Shown here piece after piece: positions 37,501-49,500 of a stretch of DNA of 64,000 nucleotides. Below the pieces are notes generated by a model, which did not search any database, was not told the DNA's origin, and saw nothing but the letters and a program-made list of their open reading frames with translations. Numbering within the stretch: position 1 is the stretch's first letter; every line of letters begins with the position of its first letter. Location of the stretch: positions 311,226 through 375,225 of the forward strand of contig CACRXP010000178.1 in the NCBI GenBank assembly GCA_902702965.1, written 5' to 3'. The DNA is from Spirometra erinaceieuropaei (Eukaryota; Platyhelminthes; Cestoda; Diphyllobothriidea; Diphyllobothriidae). A program made the position numbers and the translations under genes.

Positions 37501-40500
37501 GGGCAATGCCTATTCCGAGCGGCGCGAGGGATCTGGCTACGGCTTCGGAGACCCCTATCATGTATGGAATGCTCCGCCACGATTTTGGCTGAATAGGTTC
37601 TTCATTCCGCATCCTTTGTTGCTTTCGGCTCCGTTCAACGAATGTTCGCGGATAGCCGTTGGCTCTGAAGAGTTCTTGGGGGAGTTTCTTCTCGAGCATT
37701 TTGGCAACAGGAGTGGTGCAATAAGTTTCCACCCGTCGGTATAGCGTGTGTACACAGGTTCGTTTGTGTTGCAGTGAGTGGTTGCTGTTGTAACTGAGCA
37801 TTTGCAGCGTGTTCGTCGGTTTTCTGTGGACTGACATCACCAATTTACCGTCTGGTTGGCGGCAGATGAGAACATCCAAAAATGTAAGTTTCCTCTCCAC
37901 TTCTTCTTCCATCGTGAACTGTAGGTCGGGGATGGTTGAGTTCAATAGTTCTTCATAGTAGCTAATTTTATCCTGATCAATAATTACGAAGGTATCATCA
38001 ACGTAGCGGGCCCAAAACTTGGGTTTGTATTCCCCGAGCAGTCGTTTCTCGAGTTATTGCAGAACGGCCTCGGCAATAAGTCCGGAGATTGGTGAACCCA
38101 TCGGAGTGCCTTTAATTTGCTCATAGGTGATCCCCTCGAAGGTAAAAAATGTCTTGAAGCAGTGCCCCATGAGTTCTATGAGACCCTGAGCTGTGGGTTG
38201 GCCATCGCCCTCCTCGTAATTCTGACAAAGTAGGTCACTGAGCGTCTCGACAGCAAAGGGCCTGTGGTATGGATGTGAAGAGTGAGACGACGTCAAATGA
38301 CACCATCCTCTCATTCGGCTCGATCGTGATCGCTCTTATTTTGTCGAGGAATTGCTCTGCTGAGTGTACTGTTGTTTATGAAACCGCGGTTAGGAATCTT
38401 AGCTTCTGAAACAGCCAATTTGCGAGCACGTACGTGAGTGGGCCACGGAGTGAGACGATTGGCCGGAGGGGAACATCTGGCTTGTGTACCTTTGGAAGTC
38501 CGTAGAATCTCGCCATCGGTGTTTCTGTGGGCTTTGCCATATACCACTCTTTGACGGTGACGAATTTTCCTTCTTTAGTCGAGACAGAACCCTGTTAACC
38601 CTCGCCATTAGAGACTTTAGACTGGCGGCGTCGCTGACCATGTAGGACTGCCGGTCGTTGAGAAGCATGAGGGCTTTGTTTCGGTAATCCACCTCGTCAA
38701 GAATACCAGTTGATCGGCCTTTGTCGGTAGGCAAAATAACTATTTCGGTGTCCGCTTTCAACTCCCTTAGGGCCTTTTGTTCATCTCTTAGCAGCGAATG
38801 GGTTTTTCGGTGTGACATGAGAAGTGAAGACATTTGATGTCGGAGGAGGTCTTTTTTCTCGTCTGTGGCGCCGGTTTGACGTAGCACAGATTCGAAAGAA
38901 GCAATGAATGTGACCGGGTCGGCGTCAGTTGTGTTAAAACCAGATTCGCGTTGGAGAACTTTTGTTTGGGCCACAGTAAATTTTTCGACGAGAGGTTATG
39001 TACTAACGTTTGTTCAGGTTCCCGGGATTGTGCGGTCTGCAGGGCCATGAACTTTACTGATAAATCAGCATCCCTGTTAGCACGTTTCTTTCGTCCCAGC
39101 GATATTAAGGTGTTCTCCAATATAATGGCGGTCGATTCACCACAACGGCGTGTAACAAGCATCCTGAAGTTGTCGGCATTGCGTGCGTATTTCCTAAGTC
39201 GTAGGTGGAAATCTTGTATGAGCACCCTTGTCATTCGCCGGCTATGACGGAACATCGTTTGTTTAGCCAGTTCCGTGTTGACGGGAGGCTTGTAAGAGAG
39301 GCATTTTGTCATAACATAGTTGTTAAGGCATCTGTGCAGGAAATTGAGCTGTGCATAGATCGAGGCCTGCCGGAGGACAGTTTTTTCCCAACGACGAGCC
39401 AGTTGAAGCGCTTCGCGCCCGTGAGGCATATCAAAAGAAGAGGAGGCGTTCATCGGGAGAGGTGTATTTGAAGTCTGACGTTTCGGGTAGTCATTTCTTC
39501 TACCAATCTTCAGAGACTGAGCAGTAGTGCACACAGCTTTTCTTTTTATGGCGCACTTTGTCCAATGCCTGGCCCGTCAATGCCGCCTGTGTAGCTGCAT
39601 CCGGCCATAAAAGAAAAGCTGTGTGTACGACTGCTCAGTCTCTGAAGATGGGTAGAAGAAATGTCTACCCGAAACGTCAGACCTCAAATACACCTCTCCC
39701 GGTGAACGCCTCCTATTCTTTTGACAAGTATCGGGACTTTACACAATGGGGGTTGGGCGACGAACATCTCATATACGTGAGAGCGTCATCGATCACGTTA
39801 AGAATGAGCCATTGCAGCCTGGCTCTCAGCGCACCACAAACACACACACACACACACACACACACGGCTGGGCAGACTGTGTTGACTAAGTTGGGAAGTC
39901 AGTATGCGGCATTCCAGGTCACGATGCTTGTCGCGCCGTGGTAGTTCAAGACTCGAATCACACACGCAGCGGAAGATCTCGATGGAAAAGGGGGTGAGAG
40001 GCGCTCTCCCCGCTTGCGTGGAAGGTGACAGTTTGGATGCTTGGGGTGGATGATGATGTTGAGAGGTGGCGGTGCTGGTGGGAGATGTGATGATGTGGTG
40101 CAGCCGGCTCTTCTCCACCGCAGACTTCCTTGAATCCTCATGTGGCCCAGTAGACCCATGTGGCGGCTGAATATGCAAGGGTAGTGCTGACAACTGAGTC
40201 GAATGCGTCGGGCATATGCTGATGCTGCAGGCACTGGTTCATGAGTCTCTGTGCGATGGAATCGCAATTGAACGACAAAGCCGATAAGTGGGATGAAGGT
40301 AAGATCGCAATGGACACATGCATGAACCGAGTCCCCATCGTCGGTGTTGATGGTGGTGAAGTAGATGTTTGTCGGTGTGCCCGGTGTGCAGTGGTTGTGG
40401 GCGCAGGAGCCTCGCAGCGTATATTGAGGCGACGGAGGAATACTTCAGTGGAGGTGCAGGAATGCGGTCAGTGTTGATCGTTGGTGTGAGGTTGGGGCAG

Positions 40501-43500
40501 AGTAAGATAGGGCGACACTGGGTGCTGCAGGTAATCCATGGGTATCCAGTGAGATCCACCGGCACCCGAAACGTCCGCTGACATCGTGGGCAGGTTGGGG
40601 ACAGTTGAGATCTGCGAGCCTCGCGTTTGGCCTTGACGGCGGTGGCGTGTTCGTGTTCATAGATTGCTTTACTCTCCTACAGGTCTGTCGGTCCTGGGTG
40701 AGGTCTCTCCAGCTGACCGGGTCGATTTGCAGGCGCCTAAGGGAGGTTTTCAGAGTACCCTTGTAGCGCCGCACTTGACGTCCTTGTCGGTGGGAGTCAA
40801 TTGCGACGTCTCCAAAGAAGAGCCGCCAAGGTAGCTATCCGTCCTCAATCCACACTATGGTTACTTACTCTATTTTGGCATGAAGAATCTGCCAATACAA
40901 ATATTAGGTAGCAAAATACCACTTTCCAAACGACCCAGCCATCTTTATCGTTAGAAACCTTTCAGCGTTCACTGCCGTTCATGTGACAGTCGTAGTAATC
41001 ATGATGAGTCAATACCAAACGGGAATTGTTACTCCACCTTATAATCTCCATTCTTCGGACATCCAAATCCTCTTCGCCAGACATTTCCTGTACTATCCCC
41101 TAGACTTCTCTTAGGGACTTGATTGGTCATCATTTTTCATGATTCTGCTGAGTGCTGTAATTTCGGGCCTGGGTAAGGACGACATATATGGCCGCCAAAT
41201 GTGAAAGGCTTGTGGTGGTATACCGAACTGATTTACCTTTGAAAATTTAGTCCGGTTTTCTTTCCCTGATTGCTTGTTCGAATGTGACGAAAAAATAACA
41301 CACCTGTATAACCCGCTTCGCTGGCCTGCTTAGCTGTCGTGCTCTGTTGTCTGGTTATTTTACGTTCATAAATTCTATATTATTCACTGGTCGGTTTAAC
41401 TTGCTGCCTTTAAGGCTTAGGGCTCGTGAGATGTAACTCGGTAGTTCGTGAAAACATTACCATTTACGTCAGATAAAGAAGACCACGCCCGTGCAAGCCA
41501 TTGCCTCGATTTCACACTTAGACCGCGCCTTACTAGCACATCAAGGAAGGGCAGCTTCTTCCCTAGTAAATAGCACGCCTAGGATGAATGAGTTGATCCG
41601 GTTACGGAAATTCTGCAGTTTGTTCTTCACGACGAGATCAAGCATACCGTCGGTGTAACAACGTTAAAATACTGGCCCATCTATATATATAAAAATGCAA
41701 GGGTTTTTTTCTGTGTTATATCTAATCTCCGAAAATACTGCACCGAGTTCGCTGAAATTTGGACACAACCCGGCTCGCGCATAGGGCTGGGTTTTTGTCT
41801 GTTCGGTTGTGTAATTATGCCGATGGTACGGCTGTGATTGATAAAAAAATGGACTTTTTCCGGCCTAACAACGCCACCTGATGCGGCCACTTGACCTACA
41901 TCCGCGCGGACACATGTGCGCCCAGACTGTGGCCACTTGGCCGACATTCGCTCAAACGCGCGTGCTCCGCCCTACAGCCGCGCTCACCCCACCACCCACC
42001 CTGCAGGCATTTGAGCAGGCCCTCCAACCTCTCTGGGCCGATGCGATATGGGCCGCCAGAGCAAACCACTCACCCTGCGGCAAAAAATCGCGCAACACTT
42101 GGACGACACTTGAACTTGCCCCACACTACCCTCATTAATGTGGCTGTCACCGCTTCCGCTGGGATTCTCGCGGGTTAGGACTGGATGCAATTAACACCAG
42201 CGCCTGTCCCCCCGCACAACCCACATAAGGGGCCTGTCACCCAGTGTCAGCTCAGTATTGTGCAGCTCGGCTTGCGGAAGCCCGGTTGCGGTCACGGCTA
42301 CCGCGTTCTGCCGCATCAGGCCTGCTTCGTTCAGCAACGGGATGAACACAACAAGTTGAGAGTGGTCCAATGGCGCCAGCGAGGAACGGCGGGCCAGCGT
42401 CCAAGACGCCTACTTGCTCAGCATTTACGCAGCCTGATGCTGTTGTAAACGACGGTGCGACAACAACCGTTGGATGAATAATGATTTTAGGGCAAGGTGA
42501 TGCCATATATATCGGCAGTCGGAGACCGATTCCAACGCAACATCCATCTACTTATCGGGATAGTACCGATGGATATCACGACAACGTTAAGGTGATAAAT
42601 CCAGTCAGGGACGAGGTGACGCACATGAAATGCAGCGCAATGAACCACTACTCCTTCCGACTTATGATTCAACGGAATGTAAGTAATCCCCCTTTCGAAA
42701 TGCCATCAATTGCTTCGCCAGTGCATTGTGGATATGTATGCAAAAACCGAAACTAAACGCCTGCTTTTCCTTCGCTTGAATCAAAATAAGCTGCTCTCCG
42801 AAGACCATATTCCTTTGCATGATGCAGTTGTAAACGACGGTAATACAACTAGCGTTGTAGGACTAACGTTTTTGTCATTCATATACACGGACAGTCCACG
42901 CCATATGCTCGGGTACGCTCGATGTGCAATTGCTTACGTTTGTCAGTACGGGCGTCCAGACCTACTCATTAACTTCACATGCAATCCAGCCTGGGGGGGG
43001 ATATTTATCAACTCTTAATACCTGGGTTATCGCCGGTGAATAGGTATGACATCACAGCACGTGTCTTCAGGCAGAAACTGCAATCGCTGATGAACTTCAT
43101 GATGAAACGCGAGGTGGTGGGGTCTGTGCGCCGCTGGATGTATTAGCTGGAACGGCAAGAGGGGACTGCCCCATGCACATGTATTGATCTGGCTCTATAA
43201 CAAGATCACTTACAACGAAATCGACAATGCCATATGCGCTGAATTACCTGACGCCGACGTCGACATTGATTTGCATGAAGTCGTGGCGAAGAATATGATA
43301 CATGAACCTTGAGGTGCACTGAATCCCAATTCTCCCCCCTCCCACCCCCCGGCAAAATAGACGGAAAATGCTCTCAGCGACATCTTTGGGCATTCGTATG
43401 CAACACAGTTACCGGTAACGACGGAAGTCTCTTATACCGAAAACGATCAGCAGGAGACATCGGCAAATTGGCAATCGTACGAATGCAAATCGGTGACATA

Positions 43501-46500
43501 AAAGTCGATAACCGCTGGGTTGTTTCGTATTCGCTTTTGCTTTTAAATGCAAACGAAGTTCACATAAACGTGGAAAACTGCAATTCCGGAAAATGAATGT
43601 GGTACGTTTGTAGGTACGGGAGCAGAGGCAGCGACATGCCCGTTTTCGGCCTGCAACACGAAAGGAGGTAAAAGGGATTTGGACATACAACGTCTTTCCA
43701 GCAATTGAAATCTGTCAACGGCGCTACGCATGCCACTTTCAGCAGTGCGTGTCAGGCTCTTCAGTTACTGGAGAACGATCAACAGTGGGACGTATGTATT
43801 AATGACGCCTGCAGCACGTCCCATCCGCATCAAATTCATGCATTTTTTGCAGTCATATTGACCGCATTCTCTCCTTCATCTCCAACAGATTTACTTAGAA
43901 GCAGAATTTGCACATGGCTGAGAATACCTTCCGTTAACTATGCAACGAAATTTCAAATGTGGCTTGCACAATAGGAATCTACACCGAGGAGTTAGTATTA
44001 ATTGTCACCGCTAAACCAATCTGCTGTTGCTTCGTTTGATGTTGATTGGCGCAATGAACAAAATGGAATACGGTTCAACTTCTGCCAGGCTTGCAATCAA
44101 ACATTCACAAGCTAAGGCTGGAGCAGAATGACATTTACGATCAAATACTGCGGAATGGCAGTAATGCGGTTGGAGAAATCTCCTTCCTAGATGCGCCAGG
44201 AGGGACTGGTAAAACGTTCCTACTACGACCGATTCTGACGGCAACTCGATCCAATAAATGGCATAGCCCTAGCACTTGCATCCCCGGAATAGCTGCAACT
44301 CTGCTACCCGGCAGAAAACCCGTTCATTAAGCTTAGAAATTGCCTTTGAACTCCCGCCTGTAACATTTCCAAAGCATTCAGCGTGGGAAAAGTACTGCAG
44401 AAATGCAAACCTATTGTTTGGGATGAATGCACAATGGCGCAAAAAAGCGCTCGAGGCCCCTGATCGAACATTGCAGGATTTGCGAGGAAACAGCAGACCA
44501 TTGCAGCAAACAATTGTACTGACTTCGACAGCGGCTAGAAGGACAATCCTGGGTTTCGCACATAATACGTACCGCCAACCGGTGGCCCTTACATTTTTCT
44601 TAATTGGGTACGTACTCATTCCTTTTTCCCTTATTTCCCAATTCATCAGATTGAGCCACAGCAACGCGTGGCGGGGTCCGGCTAATTATGAATAAAAACA
44701 CCTCTTCCTAACTCCTGGATGACCATTTCTACAAATTAACCGGATATTGGGAAGCTGATTCTAGTCCCGTTAGCCTGCACACAAGATTCCCCAGTTAAGG
44801 CAAATATGGTTTCAAAGAAAAATCGGTTAACCTCACAATGGATTCAATATAAGGTAACAATCAATTTCGTCGCATTCGACAGGGTAGATGTGAATAACGA
44901 CGATGCACTGGAAAAGACCATGATACCGTCGGACAGAATTGTCCGAACTCGGAGATCTGAAAGGAATCGGGAACCTTGTCAACTTAGATATTCGGATTTT
45001 CTAAGTGAAAATTCAGTCTAAACGTGCATTCACCTTGTCAAATTAGAGCTTTTGTGAGGTAACTTTTGGACTACGTTTGACCCTGACGCTCCCCCATAGC
45101 CTTAAATTATGTCGATATTAATAAAATTTAAAATTTGCGTGAATCTACTAACTAGCCTTTTACATACTTCCCTAATTCATGTTCGCGTTCACTGTTAAGC
45201 TTATGATACAGCATTATGCAATGATGGATAGGAAAGCACTTGCCAATTTTAATGCCAAAAAATGCAATTAAGCTTTTATTGAGCAAATGAAGGAATTTAC
45301 TTGCATCCAGCTGGAAGTTCCAGGCCTCCTCATGTGCAGGGCGTATAGCATCTGATAGGCCGTGTGCAGATACTGCACATCTTATTACGATGACGCAGTG
45401 AGACACGCACGAGACTTTTTTCTCCTAATTATTTAGCAACACTAAATGTGTGCATTTATACAGTAGATGGGCATACTCATGAAATGTCAACCGAAATTCC
45501 GAAATGCGTTTTCGTTTCGAAAAGATTAACTACGTAGTATTGTAAAAATAATTAACTTGCAAAAAATGTCTAATAATTCAGTTACCACAGGATGCCGGCT
45601 TTGGAACGAACTTTCTTTTCTAGCTGCATGCTAAAATCGCACTGTGTAAAAAATGACTATTGATTAGCATGCATTTTTCTCATTGATTTTCGATGACTCT
45701 AAAAGTCCAATGGTACTCCATAGAGAACTTGCATAAAAATTTTCAATCTTTCGCAAATTCGGCAGAAAATCAAGTATTCCTTCAATCTCATACTCAAAGG
45801 AGAGACATAGTTCGGTTTTCAATAAGTTTCTAATTGTGGGTCTTTTAAATAATGGCAAATGACCGTTCGTAAATCGTCATGTCTCTGAATTTACCAATGT
45901 GGTTTGTAAAGTTAGGAATAGGAAACAAATCCCATTGCACATTTTATGAAACCTACACGGCGTCCTCTTAATACATTAGAGAAACGTATGGTTCTCCGTA
46001 CGCGAAAAAATACGGCTTGTAGTTTGGAAACCCTGAATCCTAGTATAAAGGCAGGATGGGTTCATACTTATTCGGAAACTGGAAAAGTTTTGAAAACCAA
46101 ATTATATCCCTCCTTTGAGTATAAAATGGAAGGAAGATTTAATTTTTACCGCAAAAGCACAAGAATGAAAATGTTTATTCATATTTTCCATGAATTATAG
46201 TTGGACTTTTATCAACATCGAAAATCAATGAGAAAAATTCATGCTAATCAATAGTCATTTTTTACACAGTGTAGTTTTTGCATGCAGCCAGAAGGAAGTT
46301 CGTTTTAAAGATGACATCCTATTGTCACTGAATTAGTATCGAAATATGCTGCTGGCACATTGGTTTTACGACACTACTTAGTTAATCTTTTCGAAATGAA
46401 AGCGCATTTCGGAATTGCAGTTGGCATTTCATGAGTTAGCCCACTTAGTGTATATATATTTTTGTAATTTTTGCACTGTTTGTTCTGTGGTCTCGAAAAG

Positions 46501-49500
46501 AATTTTCATAAAGAAAGTGAAAATGTTTATCGTCAAAGTTACTAGCTATACGACATCCATCTTTCCCTTAAATTGCAAAAGGTCAATCACGGTTATTATT
46601 AACCAATTACGGTAGCGAATAGTAATTTCCTGCTTTCTTTAATAAGACACAAATTAACATAGCCCTAAAGATTAAAAAAACCGGCAGGAGACAGCGAATT
46701 ATCAGGCTAAATGGCCAGTTCTGGATTTTTAAATTCTTTTATCGGGTTATTGTTTACCGAGTTGAATTAAGTGACCACAGCCCTGCTTATTGTGATAAGT
46801 ATATTTTACAACTCATGTTCCGGTCTTTTTTGAAAGCACTGACATATAGGCGAAAACGTGGCACTCATTGTATCGAATATGCTGCTAAAATTAACTGCCG
46901 AGCAGAGTGTGTCCTTGTACGCTTCCTTGAAAAGTGGTAATTAACTTATGTTTTGGCAAAATTATGCTCAATTTACGAGAAAACATTTGCCATGCTTTGA
47001 CTTATGGAATATCCATTTGTTCATATTTTTTCGCAATCCAGGTTTAAGCGAATCTACATCTGGCTTCAGCACCTCTGCTGATATTTTGTCAGAAAAAATG
47101 GTTATCAATTCAGATGATGAAGGAGATGTCGGGGATTCCTCTGCTAAAATAGACAATAAGGTCACCACTTCGACAATCCCTACAGAATCCATTAAAGATG
47201 GTAAGGTCTTCTATTGGAGACAAAATATGCAAACCACAAGAGGGGCCTATTAAAATAACGTTTGCATGTACGGATACCGGTTGTGCTTTTCAACATCGTT
47301 TTTGAATTCCGTTTGAGTAACCGTTATGTGGTGTTGGCTAATGAAGTCTCCGCAGTCTCCGCTTTTTAAATAATGCCTTTTTTGAGATAATTGATTTTCA
47401 AGATAAAAAATAAATCGCCTTTATCATGGTTGAACACTCCGACAAATAACACAATTCGGCTCATTTTCCTGACAGTCAAGTCCGTTGAGTTAGGTGTGAG
47501 CATGAGAAGTCGAATGTGTTCGGTTTGCAACAGTGAAAAGACCGGTGTCAAATGTAAATCAAGAGAAATTCTGGTTAGAGCCAATTTGATTTTGAAAATG
47601 TTGCTTCGGTAACGGCACTAACGTCACTTTCTTATTTTCTATCATCAAAAGAGTATTTGATTACGTTTTAGGTTATACCAAGTCCAATTACGCCAAACTT
47701 TTCGATTTTTCCCGATGCTGCGAAACAGGTTTGATTGGCCGTCAACAGAAGCGAACAAACGAGCTCCATGAATAGAGTTCAAAAGACGAAGATGCGATCA
47801 CTGGAACAAAAAGTTTATTGACCTGACGCTTCGGACTCTCACTCAAACACATCATCAGAGGCGGTCCCAGATATGGGCAGTGAAGGGGCAAGGAGTACAG
47901 CATTTGTAGTACGTGACTGCCGTTGGAACACATGTGTACTGTGACTGACAGTTCTCACGACGACCGCTGAGGTTCGTAAAAAGTGCGATGATGGCTCAGC
48001 GCCGCAGTGGCTCAACAATCGCCACTGCCCTTGTCTGCGACTGTCTCTGATAATACGCACAAGTGGTAATGGGGTACTTTAGATCAACAAACTCCTTGCT
48101 CTAGTGGCCAGATCTTTTTCTTTCGTGACTGAACTTATTGATACGACCCTATGGATATATTCAATACCTACCATTAAACAGCAGATGAATGTCATATTGT
48201 AGGTTAGTTTTTTACTTCTTTCCTCCCTGCTTCGATCTGAACTTACTGTGCAGGTGCTACCTCATGAAATTTTTGGCGAAATTTTCAAATGCATTTTCGT
48301 CTGGAGAAGAATAATGACAAAAAGGTTGTGCAGCATAATCCAAAGATATTTCGGTTGGCTTTGTATTTTTTAGTTTTCTGCTCCGATCTGAACTAAAAGT
48401 GGATGTGTCAACTCATGAAATGTTTTCTGAAATTCCCAAATAGGTTCCAGACTCCAGAAGACTACTTAAGTAGGGCTGCAATATTAGTAACCGTCCAGGA
48501 TATTCCCAGGATATTTCAGTTACTTCGCGATGTCGACTTTTAAACAAGCTTTAACCTGGTCACCTGCAAAAACTGCATTCTGTAAGAACTGACTACTTAC
48601 GTAGTGTGGATTTTTTCTCCTTTATGCTCAGTGTCCTTATAGATTCAAATATATTTCATAGAAAAAGTGTATAAAAACATTAAAGTTTTTATCATTTGGT
48701 AGATAAATACGTCTTTTTTAAATTATGTACTTCAAAGGGGGATATAATTCAATTTTTGGAACGTTTCTAATCGTGAGACTTTTTAGACCTCGATATGCTC
48801 GTTTATATAACATCATGTCTCTGTATTTGCTAATGTTGCTTGTGACGTTTGCAATATGAACCAAATCCATGGCTTAATGTTATGAACCCCATGAGTTATT
48901 TCACTTTCAAATCCACTCTTTGCACATATTCATCTGTTACGCTTTTAGATTGTTATTGGATGTTCACATACTAACTATGCTTTTGAGCATTGCGAGTGGC
49001 AACTCTCTGGTTTTTTCAGACGGCCGGGAAGACACTCATTCAAAACCCTGCATTCTGTTGTAACTGGTTTGCCTTGGGATTATGCTACAACTCTGTTTAC
49101 GTAACCTCTTCGAATTGACAACGCACTTCAGTATATCGGTGAACATTTATTGTGTTTGCACATCTACTGAAAATTCCCTTGCAGGGAGCATAGGAGCTTA
49201 AGAGTAGACGAGTGCTTCTTTGCCGACTGGATAGTCATGAGAGTTGTTTCACTTTCGAATTCACAGTTTGTACGTCTTCATCTGCTACGCTTTTCGACTG
49301 TTATTGGATATTCACATGCTAAGTATGCTTTTGAGCATTGCGAGTGGCAACTGTCGGAAATCTAATTTTACACTTTGCTCGTCATTTTAGAAATCGTGCA
49401 AGAAGAAGCTGTTTGGCAGACAGCAATTGCCATCTTAGGCCTCGCAGTTGCTTCAGTACTAACTTACCATGGTACTTCATACATCTCCTCTTTCTCTGTC

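Larger units (their letters stand above)
36853..39606 (-). mobile_element. Penelope-like element PLE-2 with hammerhead-bearing pseudo-LTRs
   Basis: Direct repeats of about 183 bp (36853-37035 and 39423-39606) bound the element; each carries a hammerhead motif on the coding strand. Between them the minus strand encodes, in broken frames, an N-terminal region (39534-38788), ILPTDKGRSTGILDEVDY (about 38740), KGTPMGSPISGLIAE (about 38090), ARYVDDTFVII with an intact catalytic YVDD (37994-38005), LTFLDVLICRQPDGKL and HRKPTNTLQMLSYNSNHS, then a GIY-YIG region (VVYRLQYSCGMCNY; HEHKLAARR). The pseudo-LTRs, RT and GIY-YIG nuclease are the hallmarks of the group. At least five frame breaks make it non-autonomous. 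An inverted pseudo-LTR (39606-39728) adjoins its 5' end. Confidence 0.88.

Noticed and set aside
43085..43112. CTGATGA followed by a short hairpin and GAAAC, hammerhead-like
   Set aside because: It lies in the Helitron Rep frame (QSLMNFMMKRE) and has no helix I partner, GTC site or family flank. It is a coincidence of coding sequence.
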